From Bryobacterales bacterium (lineage in GTDB: Bacteria; Acidobacteriota; Terriglobia; Bryobacterales; Bryobacteraceae): a stretch of 10,706 bases of DNA. The first letter of the stretch is position 1. Every line of letters begins with the position of its first letter. A program made the position numbers and the translations under genes. The stretch covers positions 1 to 10,706 of the forward strand of contig JANXQZ010000563.1 in assembly GCA_025353235.1 (NCBI GenBank), in the 5' to 3' direction. The notes under the pieces were generated by a model. It was given only the letters and a program-made list of their open reading frames with translations. It was not told the DNA's origin and did not search any database. Shown here piece by piece: positions 5,800 to 10,706 of the stretch.

Positions 5800-6393
5800 T
5801 TACTTCTCTAACGGAATCTCGAAGTAGACAAGACCTTTGCCACTCTTCGCCTCGGTGATGCCAGTCAAATACAACTTCGCGCCGGGCAGATGCTTGGCCT
5901 GAAAATAGAAAAATCCCATAGCCGACTCGTGCGGAGGCAGCATCCTCGCGACAAAACCTCGTTCCACAATCTCCAATTCGTTTAGCGGATTCTTCTTCTT
6001 GAACAAGCCAGGCGGAATCGGACCTCCCATGGTGGGTTGCGGCCGTTTGGGCGCAGATCCCACGAATTTGACCTCGTCCATCGGGGTAGGCTCCACGCGG
6101 CTGCCGCCGAGCGTCGTGTACTCCACCTGCAAGCTATCCAAGCGCATGGCCTGTCCCGTGTCATTCTGAATGATGACCAGCACCGGCAGCACTCCATACT
6201 GATACGGACTCACCTTGCCGAAAGCGGTGTGCGCCAATTCATCCGTGTCATAGGCAGCGGCTGCCACCGTAACCTGATCGTTAGTCTGCTTCGAGGAGTA
6301 GGAGGACGCCGGACCCGGCGAGAATTTCTTGTCCGCGTGGTCGGCAGCGGCAATACACATGACGGCCAGAGCGCCTATCCAAAGCGGCTTCAT
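5800..6393 (-). CDS. Secreted protein of unknown function
   Basis: I chose the ATG at 6393 (197 aa) because AGGAG sits just upstream (AGGAGAAAGATG) and the product then opens with a clean signal peptide: MKPLWIGALAVMCIAAA with probable cleavage near residues 16-20. A start at 6423 would put ten basic residues in front of the signal. The mature protein contains YQYGVLPVLVIIQNDTGQ (64-81), a beta-strand-rich stretch that looks like an immunoglobulin- or transthyretin-type sandwich. A Pro/Gly-rich segment (about 113-135) and a second beta region near the C-terminus follow. I recall similar uncharacterised secreted proteins in acidobacterial genomes, but cannot verify this here. The gene runs against its neighbours, ends 2 nt from the structured repeat, and its 5' end overlaps that of waaA-lpxK by 35 nt. 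A periplasmic location is inferred; the function is unknown. Confidence 0.75.
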   Translation of the reverse strand: MKPLWIGALAVMCIAAADHADKKFSPGPASSYSSKQTNDQVTVAAAAYDTDELAHTAFGKVSPYQYGVLPVLVIIQNDTGQAMRLDSLQVEYTTLGGSRVEPTPMDEVKFVGSAPKRPQPTMGGPIPPGLFKKKNPLNELEIVERGFVARMLPPHESAMGFFYFQAKHLPGAKLYLTGITEAKSGKGLVYFEIPLEK

Positions 6394-8716
6394 CTTTCTC
6401 CTGTACTTCGTGTTGCGAACCATCGGCTTCCCGCTCCTAGTATTGTATTTCCTCTACCGGTGTTGGCGGGATGTGCGCTATTTCCGCTGCTTGCGAGAAC
6501 GGCTCGGAGCACTGCCCCCATCCTTCAAGCGGACGGCCCCCGGCTCCATCTGGTTGCACGCCGTGTCCGTGGGAGAGGTGATGTCCTGCGTAAGGCTGAT
6601 CGAGGAGTTGCGCTCCGCCAACCGCCGTGTTCCCATCTATCTCTCCACGGCAACCCTTGCCGGAAGAGCCGTTGCCGAGCAGAAAATGGGCGGGCTCGTA
6701 GACGGAATATTCTTCGCCCCGATCGACTACGCCTTTGCCGTTCGAGGCGTTTTGAGAACCATCCGGCCCGCCATGCTTGTGGTGCTGGAGACAGAAATCT
6801 GGCCCGTGCTGTATCGCGAAGCAAAGCGCGCAGGATGCGGGCTGATCGGGTTAAACGGACGCATCTCTGACCGCGCCTTCCCTCGCTACCGCAAGCTTCG
6901 TTGGGTATTCTCTCCCATTCTGGCCCTTCCGGATGTTCTATTCGTGCAGAGTGAAACGGATCGGCTACGCTATCTCCAAAGTGGAGCTCCTCCCAACAAG
7001 GTGAAGGTGTTCGGAAATTTAAAATACGATGCCGCACGCTCACAGGCGGAAGTTCCGGTGATCGTGTCCCATTTGGTCACGGTGCTGAAACCGCTTTCCA
7101 TTGTGATCGCCGCAAGCACCATGCCTGGCTCGGATTCAGCCGACGTGGACGAGGATGATGCTGTGATTCAAGCGTTTCGCGAGCTCGCCCCGAGCAACAC
7201 TGGGCTCCTGCTCATCTTAGTTCCTCGCAAGCCGGAGCGATTTGTCATCGCAGCCGACAAGCTAAACGCAGCAGGGGTTCCATTCATGCGCCGGTCGGCG
7301 AACGCAATCCCGCCGGAGCTGACACTCCCGTGCGTGCTATTGCTGGACACCATCGGCGAACTGGCCAGCCTATTTCCACTTGCAAATGTGGTCTTCATGG
7401 GCGGGACGCTTGCCAAACGAGGCGGCCACAATGTGCTCGAGCCGGCGATGGGTGCCAAACCGATCATCGTGGGTCCGCACATGGAAAATTTCTCCGACAT
7501 CGCCGCCGACTTCCGATCGCATTCGGCGTGGCTCGAAATTCCTGGACCAGAAGCCCTGGCCAACGCCGTGCAGCAGCTCTTGGGCGATCCGCAACGGTGT
7601 CAAGATTTGGGGACGCGTGCCGCAGAACTTGCGAGTAGGAATACAGGCGTCGCGCCACGGGCTGCCGCTGAAATTCTGAAGGCTCTGGATCTCGCGATTC
7701 CCGTGTTGCACCCAAACACTCTGGCTCGCCCGCTGCTCTGGCTCTTGTCGAAGGTCTGGAGAGTGGGGAATCGCGCCAAACAGAAGCGTGACCAGGCGCG
7801 ATCGCGAGCGCTCAGTTGTCCCGTCATCAGCGTCGGGGGAATTGGGATGGGAGGCGCAGGCAAAACACCTTTTGTCGAGATCCTGGCAGACACCCTTCGC
7901 AAGCGCGGCCATCAACCAGCGATCCTGACGCGCGGATACGGGCGCAGATCGTCGGACCAAGCCGTTCTGATCGCCGCAGGCGAGCTAGCCACCACCTGGT
8001 ACACCGGCGACGAGGCGCAAATATTCGTGCGCTCCAAGCTAGCCCATGTCGGGATTGGCACGGACCGCTGGGCCACCGGCAAGCTCATGGAAGAGCGCTT
8101 CCATCCCAGCGTTTTCTTGCTCGATGACGGCTTTCAGCACCGGCGCTTGCACCGCGATCTAGACATCGTTTTGATCGATGCGCTGAATCCCTTTCCAGGC
8201 GGGGACGTGTTTCCGCTCGGGAGGATGCGCGAGCCGCTGGAAGGCCTTGCAAGAGCCGGAGCCTTCGTCATCACGCGCGCGCAGCCTGGCCGCCAGTATG
8301 CAGGCATTCGACGCGTTCTGAAGAGCGTGAACCCCGCCGCGCCGATCTTCCTCGCCACTGTCGAAGCACACGGTTGGCAGCCCTCCGAGCCTGTTTCGGA
8401 ACCGGTGGTAGCGTTCTGCGGATTGGGCAATCCAGACGCGTTCTGGAACACTCTGGGCGAACTGGGTTATGCTCCAGCTTTTCGATGGACCTTTGGCGAC
8501 CACCATCGCTACACTCCGCGCGAGCTTCGACGGCTGGCATTCCAGGCGCGGGCTCACGGCGCGGGGTCCCTCCTCACGACCGAGAAGGACGCCATGAACT
8601 TGCCCATGAACGTGAGCGAGATCATCGCACCAGTTACCCTGCATTGGCTGAAGATCGGCACAGCGATGGCGGGCCTGGATGAGCTCTTAGCCATGGCGAA
8701 CATCCCAAAGGTGTAA
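6359..8716 (+). CDS. waaA-lpxK: Fused Kdo transferase (WaaA/KdtA) and tetraacyldisaccharide 4'-kinase (LpxK)
   Basis: One uninterrupted frame encodes two lipid A enzymes (785 aa from the ATG at 6359). Residues 1-445 are WaaA (GT30): an N-terminal membrane anchor (about 11-35), HAVSVGE with the expected catalytic Glu73, LETEIWP (143-149), GLNGRIS, and GGHNVLEP (355-362) followed by GPHMENF. This enzyme adds Kdo from CMP-Kdo to lipid IVA. Residues from about 455 on are LpxK: P-loop MGGAGKT (497-503), RGYGRRS, LDDGFQHRRLHRDLD (588-602), RMREPLEGLARAG, GDHHRYT (713-719) and TTEKDA (740-745). LpxK phosphorylates the disaccharide 4' position just before Kdo transfer. Both halves are near the usual lengths and have intact motifs. 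The region after AAST in WaaA carries an acidic insertion (SDSADVDEDD). A TTG at 6329 is an alternative start; there is no strong Shine-Dalgarno. A VWFA gene follows after 15 nt. Confidence 0.93.
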   Translation: MTARAPIQSGFIFLLYFVLRTIGFPLLVLYFLYRCWRDVRYFRCLRERLGALPPSFKRTAPGSIWLHAVSVGEVMSCVRLIEELRSANRRVPIYLSTATLAGRAVAEQKMGGLVDGIFFAPIDYAFAVRGVLRTIRPAMLVVLETEIWPVLYREAKRAGCGLIGLNGRISDRAFPRYRKLRWVFSPILALPDVLFVQSETDRLRYLQSGAPPNKVKVFGNLKYDAARSQAEVPVIVSHLVTVLKPLSIVIAASTMPGSDSADVDEDDAVIQAFRELAPSNTGLLLILVPRKPERFVIAADKLNAAGVPFMRRSANAIPPELTLPCVLLLDTIGELASLFPLANVVFMGGTLAKRGGHNVLEPAMGAKPIIVGPHMENFSDIAADFRSHSAWLEIPGPEALANAVQQLLGDPQRCQDLGTRAAELASRNTGVAPRAAAEILKALDLAIPVLHPNTLARPLLWLLSKVWRVGNRAKQKRDQARSRALSCPVISVGGIGMGGAGKTPFVEILADTLRKRGHQPAILTRGYGRRSSDQAVLIAAGELATTWYTGDEAQIFVRSKLAHVGIGTDRWATGKLMEERFHPSVFLLDDGFQHRRLHRDLDIVLIDALNPFPGGDVFPLGRMREPLEGLARAGAFVITRAQPGRQYAGIRRVLKSVNPAAPIFLATVEAHGWQPSEPVSEPVVAFCGLGNPDAFWNTLGELGYAPAFRWTFGDHHRYTPRELRRLAFQARAHGAGSLLTTEKDAMNLPMNVSEIIAPVTLHWLKIGTAMAGLDELLAMANIPKV

Positions 8717-8731
8717 AATCAGGACACCTTG

Positions 8732-10441
8732 ATGAACCACTCCGGCTACGCCATTCTACTCGCGTTTCTGGCAGCACAGCCCGGATGGTCTCAGCAACCC
8801 GATGCGGAAAAAACCACTGCTGAGATGACCATGCGCGACACCCCTGCGACCTTCCGGTCCAAAGTGAATCTCGTGCTGGTGCCAGTCATCGTCCGCGACA
8901 GCAAAGGTCACGCGATCGGAGATTTAAAACAGGAGAACTTTCAGCTCTTCGACAAGGGTAAGCCGCAGGTTATCACGCGCTTCACAGTGGAAAAAGCGGG
9001 AGGAACCCCGGTGCAGTTTCAGGTGGAGCCAGGCGCGCTCGAGCCTGGAAACGACCCTGCCGCTAAGCCTCCCGATCCGCTCGCCGAGCGATTCACGGCT
9101 TATATCTTTGACGACGTTCATCTCGTATTCGGCGACTTGGCGCGGGTCAGGCAGGCCGCTGAACGCCATTTGAACACCTCCCTTTTACCGGCAGACCGTG
9201 CCGCGATCTTCACGACTTCCGGCCAGACCATGCTGGATTTTACCGACGATCGCGAGAAACTGCGCGCGACGCTCCTGCGCATCCAGCCCCGATCGCGAGC
9301 TACGCCGCAGGGTCTGGAGTGCCCCAGCGTCACGTATTACATGGCGGACTTGATTCAAAACAAGAACGACACGTTCGCTCTACAAGCCGCCACGCAAGAT
9401 GCATTGGCGTGCCTTTCTCTCACCCCCGATCAAACGTCGATGGCGGAGCAGGCAGCAAGATCTGCAGCCTCTCGCTCTCTGTCGATTGGCGACTCGGAGA
9501 GCCGCCTCTCTCTCACCGTTCTCAAGCAGATGATTAGACGGGTGGCAGCCATGCCGGGACAGCGCAATATCGTCCTTGTCTCTCCGGGATTCATCACGCC
9601 TTTCTTGCAAAGCGAGATCACTGACGCGATCGATAGCGCTATTCGATCGCGCGTCACGGTAAGCTCGTTGGACGCGCGCGGCCTCTATACCGGGTTGATC
9701 GATGCCAGCCAGCGAACTTCCAGCTTGGCGTCCCTCAATGCGAGGCAGCAGTACGACCGGCTGAGCGCGCTTGCGGAAGCAGACATCCTGGCGGAGGTGG
9801 CCGATGGGACGGGCGGTACGTTCTTTCAAAACAGCAACGATTTGGAGGAAGGTTTTCGGCGCGTGGCCGCTACCCCGGAGTACTCTTACGTGCTCGGATT
9901 CTCGCCGCAGAATCTAAAGCTGGACGGTAGTTTCCATAAGCTGAAGGTGACGCTGAAGCCTTCAAGTCACCCGACAGTTCAGGCCCGGCGCGGCTACTAT
10001 GCGCCCAAACACTTGGCTAACCCCGCTGAAGACGCCAAGCGCGAAATTGAGGAAGCGCTTTTTTCGCGCGAGGTGCTGCACGATATCCCGGTCGAGTTGC
10101 ACACCCAGTTCTTTAAGACGGGAGAGTTCGATGCAAAGCTTGCTGTCCTCACCCGCGTGGACTTGAGACATCTGCCTTTTCGCAAGGCGGAAGGACGCAA
10201 TCTGGATAATCTGACCGTGGTCTCCGGACTGTTTGATCGCAATGGAAATTATATTCAGGGCATGTCGAAACTGGTTGAAATGAAGTTGAAGGACGGCACG
10301 CTCGAATCTAAGATAGGCGCTGGGATTACCATCAAATCCAGCTTTGACGTGAAGCCTGGCGGCTATGTGATCAGGCTGGTTGTAAGGGACTCCGAAGGCC
10401 AAATGATGGCGGCGCAGAACGGGGTAGTCGAAATTCCGTAG
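8732..10441 (+). CDS. Secreted VWFA-related acidobacterial domain protein (first of a tandem pair)
   Basis: The ATG at 8732 has AGGA 7 nt upstream; a TTG 3 nt earlier is less likely. The 569-aa product starts with a signal peptide (about 1-20, ending GWSQQ). It continues with the N-terminal module of the 'VWFA-related Acidobacterial domain' family: VNLVLVPVIVRDSKGHAIG, then LKQENFQLFDKGKPQ. A VWFA-like domain spans about 120-385: YIFDDVHLVFGDL, FTTSGQTMLDFTDD, NIVLVSPGF and FRRVAATPEYSYVLGFSP. The usual DxSxS metal site is replaced by FDDVHL, so canonical metal binding is doubtful. Cys197 and Cys227 flank an inserted helical segment and could form a disulfide. The C-terminal region (about 410-569) looks beta-rich. 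The protein is exported; its biochemical role is unknown. It lies 15 nt after waaA-lpxK and 11 nt before its paralogue, so an operon is likely. Confidence 0.9.
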   Translation: MNHSGYAILLAFLAAQPGWSQQPDAEKTTAEMTMRDTPATFRSKVNLVLVPVIVRDSKGHAIGDLKQENFQLFDKGKPQVITRFTVEKAGGTPVQFQVEPGALEPGNDPAAKPPDPLAERFTAYIFDDVHLVFGDLARVRQAAERHLNTSLLPADRAAIFTTSGQTMLDFTDDREKLRATLLRIQPRSRATPQGLECPSVTYYMADLIQNKNDTFALQAATQDALACLSLTPDQTSMAEQAARSAASRSLSIGDSESRLSLTVLKQMIRRVAAMPGQRNIVLVSPGFITPFLQSEITDAIDSAIRSRVTVSSLDARGLYTGLIDASQRTSSLASLNARQQYDRLSALAEADILAEVADGTGGTFFQNSNDLEEGFRRVAATPEYSYVLGFSPQNLKLDGSFHKLKVTLKPSSHPTVQARRGYYAPKHLANPAEDAKREIEEALFSREVLHDIPVELHTQFFKTGEFDAKLAVLTRVDLRHLPFRKAEGRNLDNLTVVSGLFDRNGNYIQGMSKLVEMKLKDGTLESKIGAGITIKSSFDVKPGGYVIRLVVRDSEGQMMAAQNGVVEIP

Positions 10442-10452
10442 GTGGAGAAATT

Positions 10453-10706
10453 ATGCATTTTAGTCGAGAACACTTATGGCGGCTGCTTCCATTGTTAGCG
10501 GCGACCACCGCCTTGGCTCAGCAGCCCGAGGTGCCTGCGCAGCCCGTGTCCGCGCCGTCCATCAAAACGGAAACGCGGCTGGTGCTGGTGGATGCGGTTG
10601 TCACTGACAAGAAGGGCAACTACATCCACGATCTCACTTCCAAAGACTTTCGAGTTTGGGAGGACAATCAGGAGCAAAACATCTCCAGCTTCTCGTTTGA
10701 GGCGGA
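10453..10706 (+). CDS. Secreted VWFA-related acidobacterial domain protein (second of pair, cut by window end)
   Basis: The ATG at 10453 has GGAG 5 nt upstream (GGAGAAATTATG) and follows the previous stop by 11 nt, so the two genes are probably co-transcribed. The frame stays open for 84 codons to the window edge. The product opens with MHFSREHLWRLLPLLAATT and ALAQQ, a classic signal peptide with cleavage at ALA/QQ. It then shows the same N-terminal family module as its neighbour: TRLVLVDAVVTDKKGNYIH followed by LTSKDFRVWEDNQEQNISSF. This matches VNLVLVPVIVRDSKGHAIG and LKQENFQLFDKGKPQVITRF in the first copy. It is a divergent tandem paralogue rather than a recent duplicate. Whether its VWFA domain keeps a metal site cannot be seen here. 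Confidence 0.88.
   Translation, partial: MHFSREHLWRLLPLLAATTALAQQPEVPAQPVSAPSIKTETRLVLVDAVVTDKKGNYIHDLTSKDFRVWEDNQEQNISSFSFEA

Noticed and set aside
6037..6870. Long (277-codon) plus-strand open frame overlapping the secreted-protein gene and the 5' part of waaA
   Set aside because: It is antisense to one supported gene and out of frame with another. Its Arg/His/Ala-rich translation shows no domain, so it is a GC-driven shadow frame.
7370..7960. 196-codon minus-strand open frame inside waaA-lpxK
   Set aside because: It lies fully antisense to the WaaA/LpxK junction, whose domains are well supported on the plus strand. The translation has no recognisable motif.
10495..10677. 60-codon minus-strand open frame near the window end
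   Set aside because: Antisense to the second VWFA-related gene, which has a signal peptide, a ribosome-binding site and clear family motifs.

Overview
The window looks like a chromosomal segment from a Gram-negative, lipid A-making member of the Acidobacteriota (Koribacter/Terriglobia-like). Two things point there. It carries two tandem secreted proteins of the 'VWFA-related Acidobacterial domain' type, a family very characteristic of that phylum. It also has moderately high GC and mostly short, gene-dense operons. No IS element, phage gene, tRNA, rRNA or CRISPR array is visible. The assignment is inference from protein families, not from a marker gene.

Layout. (1) 84-1364, plus strand: a TIM-barrel sugar-phosphate isomerase/epimerase, then ribosomal protein L31 (rpmE). 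(2) 1368-1424: a small structured repeat in the convergent gap. (3) 1452-2803, minus strand: an envelope-stress-like operon read as ECF sigma factor, then a one-TM putative anti-sigma factor, then a membrane-anchored LTxxQ (CpxP/Spy/CnrX-like) protein. A candidate ECF-type promoter lies in front of it. (4) 2894-3082, minus: a 62-codon coiled-coil ORF with a good Shine-Dalgarno, divergent from the next gene. (5) 3139-5615, plus: the DNA helicase PcrA, joined by an ATGA overlap to a 52-aa, extremely basic ORF. (6) 5706-5797: the full version of the repeat, four abutting hairpins inside a closing stem. (7) 5800-6393, minus: a secreted protein of unknown function. (8) 6359-10706, plus: a single-chain Kdo transferase/lipid A 4'-kinase (WaaA-LpxK fusion), then two tandem VWFA-related secreted proteins, the second cut by the window end.

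How the parts fit. The WaaA-LpxK fusion carries two neighbouring steps of Kdo-lipid A assembly on one polypeptide. The sigma/anti-sigma/periplasmic-sensor trio would plausibly read envelope state. PcrA and its basic partner belong to DNA repair and transcription-conflict handling. Both repeat copies sit in tail-to-tail gaps, within a few bases of a stop codon, which suggests a shared role at transcript 3' ends.

The most noteworthy items are the cloverleaf-like repeat, the unannotated basic ORF translationally coupled to pcrA, the CnrYXH-like architecture of the ECF operon, and the WaaA-LpxK fusion whose 5' end overlaps a divergent gene.
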